DNA of 64,000 bases from Catenulispora sp. EB89 (GTDB lineage Bacteria > Actinomycetota > Actinomycetes > Streptomycetales > Catenulisporaceae), in assembly GCF_041261445.1 (NCBI RefSeq), contig NZ_JBGCCU010000022.1, positions 62,001 through 126,000 on the forward strand, given 5' to 3'. Position 1 is the stretch's first letter. Each line of letters starts with the position of its first letter. A program made the position numbers and the translations under genes. The notes below the pieces were generated by a model. That model was not told the DNA's origin. It did no database searches and saw only the letters and a program-made list of their open reading frames with translations. Below, piece by piece: positions 1-7,524 of this stretch.

Positions 1-933
1 GGCAGCGACGCCGCGACCGTCCTGACCTGGATCGCCGCCCACACCGAGCGCATGGACGTGGGCTCGGCGGTCTTCCAGATCCCGGCCCGCACCCCGGCCA
101 TGACCGCGATGACCGCCGCCACCCTGGACACCCTGTCGAACGGCCGCTTCCGCCTGGGCCTGGGCGTGTCCGGCCCGCAGGTCTCCGAAGGTTGGCACGG
201 CGTCCCCTTCGCCGCGCCGCTGGGCCGCACCCGCGAGTACGTGGCCATCGTCCGCAAGGCCCTGACCCGCGAACGCCTCACCTACGACGGCAAGCACTAC
301 ACGCTGCCGCTGCCCGGCGGCCCCGGCAAGCCGGTGAAGCTGACCGTCCACCCGGTCCGCGAGACCATCCCGGTCTACCTGGCCGCGATCGGCCCGAAGA
401 ACCTGGAGCTGACCGGCGAGATCGGCGACGGCTGGCTCCCGGTCTTCTTCAGCCCCGAGCACGCCGGCGAGCACCTGGAGCACATCCGCGCCGGCCGCGC
501 CAAGGCCGGCAAGACCGGCCTGGACGGCTTCGACATCGCCCCGACCGTCCCGACGGTCATCGGCGACGACGTCCAGCTGTGCGCGGACCTGGTCCGCTGG
601 TACGCGGCCCTGTACATCGGCGGCATGGGCAGCAAGGAACAGAACTTTTACAACCAGCTGGCATGCCGCATGGGCTACGAGAAGGAAGCCGACGAGGTCC
701 AGCAGAAGTACCTGGCCAAGGACTACGCCGGCGCCGCCGCGGCGGTCCCGTTCGAGTTCATCGACCGCACGAGCCTGATCGGCCCGAAGGAGCGCATCGC
801 CGAGCGGATGGTCGCGTACAAGGAGGCCGGCGTGACCACGCTGAGCGTGGCGGCGGCCTTCGGCGACCTGGAGACCCGGATCGGGATCGTGCGCACGGCG
901 GTGGAGGCGGCCGAGGAGGCCGGTATCGGGTGA
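1..933 (+). CDS. LLM-class F420-dependent oxidoreductase, 5' partial
   Basis: The reading frame is open from the first base of the window, so the gene starts upstream; about 310 residues are visible. The protein is a luciferase-like (bacterial luciferase superfamily) oxidoreductase: the stretch RLGLGVSGPQVSEGW near the front, a PVYLAAIGPKNLELTGE segment and a GDGWLPVFFSPEH segment are typical of actinobacterial members that use cofactor F420 for hydride transfer. The substrate cannot be read from sequence. An internal ATG at 52 is not the true start because the family sequence (AATVLTWIAAHTERM) continues upstream. The gene ends 107 bp before the next one and shows no operon link to it. Confidence 0.9.
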   Translation, partial: GSDAATVLTWIAAHTERMDVGSAVFQIPARTPAMTAMTAATLDTLSNGRFRLGLGVSGPQVSEGWHGVPFAAPLGRTREYVAIVRKALTRERLTYDGKHYTLPLPGGPGKPVKLTVHPVRETIPVYLAAIGPKNLELTGEIGDGWLPVFFSPEHAGEHLEHIRAGRAKAGKTGLDGFDIAPTVPTVIGDDVQLCADLVRWYAALYIGGMGSKEQNFYNQLACRMGYEKEADEVQQKYLAKDYAGAAAAVPFEFIDRTSLIGPKERIAERMVAYKEAGVTTLSVAAAFGDLETRIGIVRTAVEAAEEAGIG

Positions 934-1028
934 TCCGGCGGTTGGATCCGGTGATCTCGGGGCCTGAGAATCGGGTAAGGACCCTGGCTGTCCAGGAGAA
1001 GGTCATCGACGTGCTACCGGATCGTCAT

Positions 1029-1034
1029 TAAAAT
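1029..1034 (+). promoter_or_regulatory. candidate -10 element for leaderless gene at 1041
   Basis: The hexamer TAAAAT lies exactly 6 nt before the GTG at 1041, the spacing expected when transcription begins at the start codon. No Shine-Dalgarno sequence precedes that GTG. The same hexamer-6 nt-start geometry recurs at several other genes in this window. Confidence 0.45.
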
Positions 1035-1040
1035 TTCGAT

Positions 1041-1856
1041 GTGCCGACCGCGAGTTCCCCAGGTGTCGAGTCCGTGATCGACGCGATAGCCGAGTACGAG
1101 CTGAGATATCGCGACCGCACCGAGGAAGGGGAGTGCAGCGAGGAGGAGCTCCTGGAACTTCTCGACAGCTACCTGCCGGACCTGGTCTACGCCTTCGATA
1201 GTAAGGTCCCCCCGCCGCGCGAGCGCAGGGGGGCCTTGGCGCTGGACAAGGAGTACTACGAGTGGCACAAGATCACCAGCGGCGACCCCGAGACCCGCCG
1301 CGCCGCCGTGATCCGCTCCTACCTGGCCACCGAGACAGAGCGCCGGGGGCAGTTCCGCATCAGCCGCTCTCAGAACAGCCGCCTGGCCGACCACTTCGAC
1401 GCCATGGGCAAGGAGTTCATAGAGCTCGGCATGCCGGGACACGCGGCAGTGGCATATCAGAGCGCGGCCGACCTGTACCTGCCGCTTCAACAGAAGTCAC
1501 GGCGTGAACGTGCTCTGCTGAACTGGCGCCGGGCCCAGCACCTGGCGCGTCCCAGCGGCTTCCAGCGCTTCTTCGAAGGCATCTACGACGGCGTCTGCGG
1601 GTACGGATACCGTCCGTTCCGGATGCTGGGGTGGATGGCCGTCACGCTGGCGGTGTTCAGCGTGGTGGTGTGGCTGTCCGGCGGGCCCGGGTACGTGAGG
1701 TCGTTACACGGGTGTCTGATCGACTTCCTGAACCCGCTCTCGTTCGGCGACCTGGACAGTGCCTTCAGTGACCCGGCGCAGGTGTTGCTGATCATCGAGA
1801 GCTACGTCGGAAGCATCTCGATGGCCATCTTCTTCGCGTTCCTGGTCAGGGATTAG
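1041..1856 (+). CDS. membrane protein with helical cytoplasmic domain and 2-TM channel-like C-terminus (mirror-locus end gene, left)
   Basis: A 271-aa protein that I cannot name. Residues about 15-175 are charged and helical (acidic EEGECSEEELLELL near 30-40, then a TPR-like helical stretch about 105-170). Two hydrophobic helices follow: about 194-213 after the motif GYGYRPFR (187-194), and about 247-269. Between them the sequence NPLSFGD (231-237) sits where a K+-channel selectivity filter (T-x-G-Y-G-D) would be, but the filter residues are not kept. The protein at 13494-14390 shares the GYGY-P-R, NP-x-x-x-GD and E-x-Y-x-G-x-I elements and closes the other side of the mirrored locus. The GTG start at 1041 is favoured by a -10-like TAAAAT 6 nt upstream; a later GTG at 1074 is possible. 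It overlaps the convergent GNAT gene by 11 nt. Confidence 0.8.
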   Translation: MPTASSPGVESVIDAIAEYELRYRDRTEEGECSEEELLELLDSYLPDLVYAFDSKVPPPRERRGALALDKEYYEWHKITSGDPETRRAAVIRSYLATETERRGQFRISRSQNSRLADHFDAMGKEFIELGMPGHAAVAYQSAADLYLPLQQKSRRERALLNWRRAQHLARPSGFQRFFEGIYDGVCGYGYRPFRMLGWMAVTLAVFSVVVWLSGGPGYVRSLHGCLIDFLNPLSFGDLDSAFSDPAQVLLIIESYVGSISMAIFFAFLVRD

Positions 1857-2370
1857 CAGGGTAAGGATTCTTCACCAGCGACCGGTGCAGCACCTTGCGG
1901 GGCTCGCCGGTCCCGTAGTAGTCCGGCTGTTCGTCACCCTGCTGAGCGAACCCGAACCTCTGGTAGAGGCGGTAGGCGGCTTGGTTGTCGGGCCGCACGG
2001 TGATGTAGGCATCGGAGACATGTGCCTCCATCATCAACTCCAGCGCCCGCTGCATCAGCTGCCGCCCCACGCCTTTGCCCTGGTCCCGTTCGCTGACCGC
2101 CAGGCCCATCAGCCAGGCCTCGGTGTTGTCCGAGTTCGGACACACCAGAGCGTAGCCGGTCAGGTCGCCCTCGTATTCCGCGACCCACCAAGTCCTGCGG
2201 AACAGAACATACAGCGACTTCAGATAGACCATCGAGTAGGCCACGTCCTTGAAGACCTCTTTGTCGAGAACCTCAAGGGCGGCCAGATCGTCCTCCGCGA
2301 CGGGACGTAGGCGTACGTTGCCGGACGTTCTGGGATCGACAGAACTATGCGTCGCGGAGTTGGTGGTCAC
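1846..2370 (-). CDS. GNAT family N-acetyltransferase (arm A)
   Basis: A 174-aa GCN5-related acetyltransferase, transferring acetyl from acetyl-CoA to an unknown amine. The acetyl-CoA pyrophosphate loop is visible as RDQGKGVG following GLAVSE, and the C-terminal NQAAYRLYQRFGF helix is standard. The GTG at 2370 is chosen because an AGG-containing ribosome site lies just upstream; the frame is open back to an ATG at 2457 but that extra N-terminus (MPRAGSMPLKVV) does not look like a GNAT. It is the last gene of the leftward arm, 158 nt downstream of the SCO2521-like gene, so it may be co-transcribed with the arm or have its own promoter. The opposite arm also ends in GNAT genes. Confidence 0.85.
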   Translation of the reverse strand: MTTNSATHSSVDPRTSGNVRLRPVAEDDLAALEVLDKEVFKDVAYSMVYLKSLYVLFRRTWWVAEYEGDLTGYALVCPNSDNTEAWLMGLAVSERDQGKGVGRQLMQRALELMMEAHVSDAYITVRPDNQAAYRLYQRFGFAQQGDEQPDYYGTGEPRKVLHRSLVKNPYPANP

Positions 2371-2528
2371 GCACACCTCGTCTGAAGTCGGACGTTTACA
2401 GGTCGCTGATAGGGGGTATGGGACCACCTTCAAGGGCATGCTACCGGCACGCGGCACCGCTGCGTAGGGAAGTCACTCTTTTCAGTGTCCGTGGCTCGGC
2501 TCACGCTTGGTTCGCAAGCGTCGCGCCC

Positions 2529-3527
2529 CTAGAAGCGCCGGGGCGGCCTGATCTTCACCTGGTCCCTGAGGTCGCGGATCCGCGCGACCTGACGCTCGAA
2601 CAACCGCGTGTAGTGTGTCCGGCTCTCCATAGCTTCCCACAACGCCTTCATATCTGAGTTGAGGTGAGTGGGTGGCATCCAAAGTGGAACCAACTCGTTA
2701 AGGGCGAACAGGAGAGAATCCAGCGGATCGCGGTCGCGGGCGATGTCCGTCTCGGCCCGGGGCACGATGACGTCCTGCACGGTGGTCAACAGCCACTCGT
2801 GCAGGGCGAACTCCTCGCAGAAGCGGATCAGCGTCGGGAGATCCTCCGGTGCGCCGGTCAGCCGGATGACGTGGAAGTTCGGCAGGTCGCTCTTGGCTAT
2901 GCCGACCGTCGGCTTGGCGTCCGGCGTCAGGGTCGCGGCCCACCGGACCACGGCGGTGCCGGCCCGCAGCGCGGTGGTGTGGTTCAGGGTCTCGCTCTGC
3001 TGCACGTCGTCGATGATGCGGTCGCTGATCGAGGCCAGGTCCAGGCCGCGGGCCGGCGAGATGTCGGCCAGGTAGCCGTCGATGACGTTGTGCGGGCTCG
3101 GCGAGCCCAGGACCTCCACGACACCCTGGTGCCGCAGGTAGTGCCGCCACTCGCGGCGTTCCTTGGAGGTCGCCTCGGTGAGCGCCACATGTGCGGTGCC
3201 CTGCAGGATCCGGCCGTTGGTGACCACCGCGTGGCTCAATACGGTGCCGATGGCCCGGCCCCGGCCCTCGCGGGCCACGTGCAGCCGGCAGTCCACCCCG
3301 GTGACCTGCTCCGGGGAGACGACGCGGCGGACCGGCCGGTCCACCTTGCTCACCGGGGAGCCCGGGGTGAGCTGCATCAGGGCGACGCTCGCCGAGGGGG
3401 ACAGCGTGCCCAGGTTCTGGATCAGGCACGTGCGCACCTCGCCGAAGCCCAACCAGGGCTGCGTGCCGTCGTCGTGGACGGCCGGGCTCCGGTCCCGATC
3501 AGTCGTTGTGCGTGACATGGACGTCAT
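2529..3527 (-). CDS. SCO2521-like protein (arm A)
   Basis: A 332-aa protein of unknown function; the family name is recalled from the Streptomyces coelicolor SCO2521-SCO2524 gene set, not looked up. No signal peptide, transmembrane helix or known catalytic motif is visible. Shared with the arm B copy (11323-12303) are VVSPxxxxGxDCRL near residue 67-80, IGTxxxxAV, a LQG-A-V block, HYxxHxGV (about 129-136) and a C-terminal helical part with ALHEWLL and a long RxxDxV tail. The start overlaps the upstream SCO2522-like gene by 29 nt (ATG 3527; a second in-frame ATG is at 3518), which indicates translational coupling in a four-gene operon. Confidence 0.75.
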   Translation of the reverse strand: MTSMSRTTTDRDRSPAVHDDGTQPWLGFGEVRTCLIQNLGTLSPSASVALMQLTPGSPVSKVDRPVRRVVSPEQVTGVDCRLHVAREGRGRAIGTVLSHAVVTNGRILQGTAHVALTEATSKERREWRHYLRHQGVVEVLGSPSPHNVIDGYLADISPARGLDLASISDRIIDDVQQSETLNHTTALRAGTAVVRWAATLTPDAKPTVGIAKSDLPNFHVIRLTGAPEDLPTLIRFCEEFALHEWLLTTVQDVIVPRAETDIARDRDPLDSLLFALNELVPLWMPPTHLNSDMKALWEAMESRTHYTRLFERQVARIRDLRDQVKIRPPRRF

Positions 3528-4536
3528 CGAAGAACAAGTGGCTCACCCGACCGACGGGATTGTCGGGTAACGTGACCGGATTCGTCTCATCCCGGGCCCG
3601 GTCGGCGGTCTGCTTCAGGACCTTTCCGTCGAACCGCAGGTGGTCGACGATGATCTCGGCGGCGTGTTCGGCCGCCCGGAAGTGCGGCGGGAGTAGGGAA
3701 AGCACCTGATACGCGGCGAACGGGGCCGCATCCGGCGTCAGCTGGGTGATGCTCGGCAGCTGCGACCAAAGCTCCGGCAGGGCCTCGTTGGATCCGAACC
3801 GGTACGGTTTGGCCACCGCTTTACCGGCGTTGCGCAACAGGCCCAGCCGCAGCAGTTGCCACACCGCCGAAAGCAGTGAACACGAGTACTGCCGTTCGGC
3901 TTGCGGCATGGACTTGTCGACGCTCCACAGTTCGATGTCGACGAACACCGAGTGCTTGTACTTTCCGAACTCCTCAGGCGGATCCCAGTCCGGAGCATCC
4001 ATCGCCACCGCGACGGCGGGGGAGCGTTCGCCGTTGGACAGCCAGCCGGTCTGCGCCGTCGGCGGCCGGGAACCGTTGGCACCGACCGCGGCCTCCTCCA
4101 CGATCAGCCCGGCGACGATGTCCGCCAGCGCACTCCGGTCGCGCGGCCCGGAGTGCGGCCGCTCGCAGGCGATTGCGCAGCCGGCCTCCCGCGCCAGGTA
4201 GTCGATCCGGAATCCGGCCTGGTCGGCGGCGGCGGTGACGATGTCGACCACCTCCGAGGGCTTGGGCTGCTCCAGGCTCGAACTCGACGGCGTGTAGTCG
4301 TCGACCAGGAAGCAGGTGCTGATGCGGGCGTTGCGGCCGAACCGCTTGTGGATCCGCTTGCCCGCCGCCTCCAGCCACGGTGCCGCCTGCTCCAGCTGCC
4401 GGGCGATCTTGCGGTCGCCGTCGGCGAAGTCGTCCAGATACAGGTGCCCGGTCTCGATCGAGAGGTGGCCCAGCGGCACCGCTTCCACCTTCGTGCTCTG
4501 GGTCACCTCGTCGTATCTCACGTCCACGGCCGTCAC
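3499..4536 (-). CDS. SCO2522-like protein (arm A)
   Basis: A 345-aa soluble protein of unknown biochemistry. It aligns along its length with the arm B copy (10301-11323): LGHLSIETGHLYLDD near the N-terminus, STCFLVDDY, IDYLAREAGCA, RPPTAQTGWLSNG, HSVFVDIELW, RQYSCSLLSAVWQLLRLGLL and APFAAYQVLSLLP. The invariant CFLxDDY and RQYSC blocks suggest a functional site, though no enzyme fold is obvious to me. The GTG start at 4536 overlaps the stop of the P-loop gene as GTGA and has GGGAAGGA about 5 nt upstream. The frame continues open upstream to 5055, but that part lies over the P-loop gene and is not coding. Confidence 0.75.
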   Translation of the reverse strand: MTAVDVRYDEVTQSTKVEAVPLGHLSIETGHLYLDDFADGDRKIARQLEQAAPWLEAAGKRIHKRFGRNARISTCFLVDDYTPSSSSLEQPKPSEVVDIVTAAADQAGFRIDYLAREAGCAIACERPHSGPRDRSALADIVAGLIVEEAAVGANGSRPPTAQTGWLSNGERSPAVAVAMDAPDWDPPEEFGKYKHSVFVDIELWSVDKSMPQAERQYSCSLLSAVWQLLRLGLLRNAGKAVAKPYRFGSNEALPELWSQLPSITQLTPDAAPFAAYQVLSLLPPHFRAAEHAAEIIVDHLRFDGKVLKQTADRARDETNPVTLPDNPVGRVSHLFFDDVHVTHND

Positions 4537-5453
4537 AGTCCTTCCCAGAATCTCTCGTCCGACAGTTTCGCGGCGAGGTCCTCGAAGGCCTGCACGGTGG
4601 CCTGGTTGGCGATCTTCAGTCCGCTGACGTCGGAGTCGTCGATCACCTGCTCGCTCCACTGGAGCATCGGGTCGTAGGGGATCTGCCCGGCCAGGCGAGC
4701 CCGGCCCATGCGGAGCTTGTCGGCCTGCTCGCGCAGCCTCTGGTCGTAGCGGCGCAGCCAGGCGCCCTGCGCCGGGCGGGTCACCGACTCCTGATCCACT
4801 CCCAGGTCCACGACGGCGGTGCGGACGTAGCGAACGGAGTTGTTCAGCTTCAGGGGATCGTGGCCGCGGCGCTCGCCGGCCTTGAGTAGCCCCTTCTCGC
4901 CGAACACCAGGCCGTGCGCGGCCAGGATGTGCTGCTTGGTCCAGCGGTGGAAGACCAGCCAGCGGCTGGTCAGGGCCCTGAGTTCGAGCCGGGCGGTGGC
5001 TTCCAGGACCAGGTCGACGGCGTACGAGCGGCCCGCGGACAGGTCCACGATGCACAGGTCGAACTCCCGGTCCAACTTCAGGAACAGCTGCGCGCAGCGG
5101 GCCGGCATGTCGGCGCTGATCGAGAACTCCCCGCCGTCCTTGTCTCCGGGCAGCAGGACCAAGCGGCCTGCTCCGGAGATGCGCGGCAGGTCGCGCAGTG
5201 TGTCGCTGTCGGAGTGCAGCGCCGTGTCCAGCTGCTGGGCCTCAGTGTGCTTGGTGAAGTACGAGTGCAGACCCGAGGCGTCCACGCCGCGCTCGGCCTT
5301 CGGCACGTCGAAGATCGCGCCGGCGGTCGGCGATCCGAAGTCGAAGTCGAGATAGGCGACCGTCTCACCCTGCAACGCCCGTCGGTAGGCCATGTTGCAA
5401 CTGGTCACCGAACGCCCCGTGCCTCCCTTGTCGGAGGTAGCGAATATCAGCAC
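4533..5453 (-). CDS. SCO2523-like variant P-loop protein, ParA/MinD-like (arm A)
   Basis: A 306-aa protein with a ParA/MinD/ArsA-type fold. It begins with a hydrophobic strand and the loop DKGGTGRS (residues 8-15): the deviant Walker A signature lysine (K9) is kept, but the second lysine that normally contacts nucleotide phosphates is arginine (R14). A switch-like block DFDFGSPT (36-43) and a Walker B/switch II-like CIVDLSAGRS follow, then RWLVFHRWTKQH. The same R14 substitution in the arm B copy argues for selection rather than error. The GTG start at 5453 lies one base after the stop of the SCO2524-like gene, with AGGAG upstream. There is no ParB or parS-like neighbour, so plasmid partition is unlikely. 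Whether it binds or hydrolyses ATP is open. Confidence 0.85.
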   Translation of the reverse strand: MLIFATSDKGGTGRSVTSCNMAYRRALQGETVAYLDFDFGSPTAGAIFDVPKAERGVDASGLHSYFTKHTEAQQLDTALHSDSDTLRDLPRISGAGRLVLLPGDKDGGEFSISADMPARCAQLFLKLDREFDLCIVDLSAGRSYAVDLVLEATARLELRALTSRWLVFHRWTKQHILAAHGLVFGEKGLLKAGERRGHDPLKLNNSVRYVRTAVVDLGVDQESVTRPAQGAWLRRYDQRLREQADKLRMGRARLAGQIPYDPMLQWSEQVIDDSDVSGLKIANQATVQAFEDLAAKLSDERFWEGL

Positions 5454-5454
5454 G

Positions 5455-7293
5455 TCATGCGCTCCTGCTCGCTGCCTGGCGGGCGAAGGCCAGTTGGTCC
5501 AGGTCCCTGAGCACCTTGTCGGCCAGCGCCGCGGCGGTGGCCGGCCGTTCGGCGATCAGCCGTTCGGCGCGGTTCAGTGACTGCTCCGCCTCCCGCAGCA
5601 GCTTCTGTTCCTGGGAGCCGCCGGCCGTCGGCGTGGTCAGCCGTTCCTGGTCCAGGATGTGCCGGGCTTCGGCGATCTTGGCAGTGGCCTCGTCGACCTG
5701 ACCCTGGTCGGCCAGCGGCGGGGCGCTGATCAGCGTCGCGGCGGCGACGAAGACCTCGATGGCACGCTCGGTCATGTCCCAGGCGGGCGTGGCCGGCGCG
5801 GTCGCGACGCCGGGGTACAGGTTGGCGGGGTGGTCCCACAGCCCGTCGGGCTGCTGGTGTCGTCGGGCGAGCAGGTGCTCCACCACCGCGTCCGTGATCT
5901 CGATGAGGCGGGCCCGGTTGCGCCGGCTGGTGCTGACCCTGGCGACCCGCAGCGCGGTCTTGCCCAGCGTGGCGGCGAAGCCGTTGTAGGACCAGGCCAG
6001 CGCCGGCCCTTCCTTCTCCGATCCCTTCAAGGGCATCAGGACGCCGGGTTCGTGCAACAGGACCCCGCGGTCGTCCTCCGCCGCGCGCCGGCTCACCAGA
6101 CCGCGCTGGCCCAGTTCCTCCAGCACCGCGACACTCTTCCCGATGGTGCCGGTGTTGCCGCCGCCCTGCTGGGACAACGCGACGATGGAGAGCACCAGCT
6201 CGGTGAAGTAGGGCGAGCTCTGGCCGTCGGTGGACTGCCACGGCACGTCCTCGATCGGCCAGCGGGGGCCGGCGCCGAAGGTCGCGATCGTGGCCCAGTA
6301 CTGCAGGGCCAGACCCCAGCGCAGACTCAGGGCCTCACGCAGGGACTGCTGCTCGGACGTCAACAGCCCCTGGCGGGTGGTGCGGACGGAGAAGAGGTCG
6401 GACAGACCGTCGAGGGCGTTGACTGTGAAGTGCAGGACCGGACGGGATTCGGCGACGCCGTGCGGCTGGTTCACGCCTTCGGCGGATGGCAGATCGATGT
6501 CGGTGGCGTCCTGCGCCACCCCCCAGGCCCAACCGCACTCGAAGAAGCGCTCCGGATAGTCGCGCAGCATCCGCTCGTTCTCCGCCGGCAGCCCGAAGGT
6601 CAGCTCCGGGAGCTTGTCGCGCACCGGCTGCAGCTGGTCGCGCAGGTCCTGGGTCAGCGTGCGGCCCACGACCCGGCCCTGGCTGACCGTGCGCAGCAGG
6701 ACGGCTTCGGCGACCGAGTCGGGGTCCAGGACGTTGACCACGAAGGAACGCAGCAGGCCCACCATGGCCGCGGTCAGGCGGGTGTCCATGGCCAGGATGG
6801 CGGTGTCGATCCGACTCTGCAGGTCGCGCCGCTCGACCGTGCGCTGGAACTCGCGCAGGAAGCCCTTCGCCGACAGACAGAGGGTGACGGAGATCGAGTA
6901 CGACTCGGTGACGTCGAAGTCCAGCTGCTCGGGCTTCACCTCGGCGCCCGGCTCCTCGGTCAGCAGGTAGGAGCCGCCGCTGAAGGTCGGGCCGTCCTCG
7001 TCGGTGTAGCGCGCGACGTAGGTCTCCAGCGCCTCCAGCATCCGCATCGGGATGTCCAGGCCGCTGCCCATGGGCCTGAGCACCGCGAGCATGTCGTCCT
7101 CGATGGCGTCCGGACGGTCCAGGCGGAAGCCGGGGACTTCGGTGGCGGGGTAGAGCAGGACGAGGATCTGCTCGGCGTCGCTGATGCTGTTGGAGGCGTA
7201 GCGACCACCCCAGGCCCACTCCCCGCTGCTGAACGTCGAGCGCGCGAAAGCCCGCCACGTGTCCAGGATGTGTTGTCGTGGGTTCGTTCTCAA
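5455..7293 (-). CDS. SCO2524-like protein (arm A)
   Basis: A 612-aa protein of unknown function and the first gene of the leftward operon. The TTG at 7293 is preferred: it follows GGGGCGGAAG and makes the N-terminus (LRTNPRQHILDTW) match the arm B start (MRIEPRKQILDIW) exactly. An ATG at 7350 would add 19 residues but has no ribosome site. Blocks shared with arm B include GEWAWGG, SDAEQILVL, FECGWAWGVA, SRPVLHFTVNALDG, SLRWxL...YW and WPIEDVPW-x-TDGQ. The central part is helical; the last 100 residues are charged and probably coiled-coil. No transmembrane segment is seen. It is likely the large scaffold or effector subunit of the four-gene system, which is inference. Confidence 0.75.
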   Translation of the reverse strand: MRTNPRQHILDTWRAFARSTFSSGEWAWGGRYASNSISDAEQILVLLYPATEVPGFRLDRPDAIEDDMLAVLRPMGSGLDIPMRMLEALETYVARYTDEDGPTFSGGSYLLTEEPGAEVKPEQLDFDVTESYSISVTLCLSAKGFLREFQRTVERRDLQSRIDTAILAMDTRLTAAMVGLLRSFVVNVLDPDSVAEAVLLRTVSQGRVVGRTLTQDLRDQLQPVRDKLPELTFGLPAENERMLRDYPERFFECGWAWGVAQDATDIDLPSAEGVNQPHGVAESRPVLHFTVNALDGLSDLFSVRTTRQGLLTSEQQSLREALSLRWGLALQYWATIATFGAGPRWPIEDVPWQSTDGQSSPYFTELVLSIVALSQQGGGNTGTIGKSVAVLEELGQRGLVSRRAAEDDRGVLLHEPGVLMPLKGSEKEGPALAWSYNGFAATLGKTALRVARVSTSRRNRARLIEITDAVVEHLLARRHQQPDGLWDHPANLYPGVATAPATPAWDMTERAIEVFVAAATLISAPPLADQGQVDEATAKIAEARHILDQERLTTPTAGGSQEQKLLREAEQSLNRAERLIAERPATAAALADKVLRDLDQLAFARQAASRSA

Positions 7294-7524
7294 AGCTTCC
7301 GCCCCTGCCCTGACCTGCCCCGATTGCGCGTGCTCGGCCCCATGTCGCATGCGGGATCAGCACCGCGTTGTCTGCCAGCCAGAGCCCCTACCCACGATGA
7401 CGAGTTCTGATACATCCAGGTGGCGGGATTCCGGTGAGTCGCGCGGGGCTGCGGCGTGCGCCTATAGCATGGTGACCAGGAAACAGAGCTCTGACATGGT
7501 GATCTTCTCGGCTGGGAGGCCGCG
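7294..7524. promoter_or_regulatory. divergent intergenic region at the centre of the mirrored locus
   Basis: This 231-bp stretch separates the first genes of the two arms and must carry both promoters. For the rightward arm a ribosome site GGGAGG (7514-7519) precedes the GTG at 7525, and a TATAGC hexamer at 7463-7468 is a weak -10 candidate without a clear -35 partner. I see no strong palindrome. Its base composition is less GC-rich than the flanking genes. Confidence 0.5.

Noticed and set aside
1011-1031. Seven-codon leader ORF (MLPDRH) with AGGAGAAGG before the 1041 gene
   Set aside because: Possible, but the -10-like TAAAAT overlapping its stop better explains a leaderless start at 1041; evidence is too thin to annotate it.
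3499-5055. Longer 518-codon version of the arm A SCO2522-like gene
   Set aside because: The extra 170 codons lie over the P-loop gene and are Pro/Arg-rich; the coupled GTG at 4536 matches the arm B gene start.
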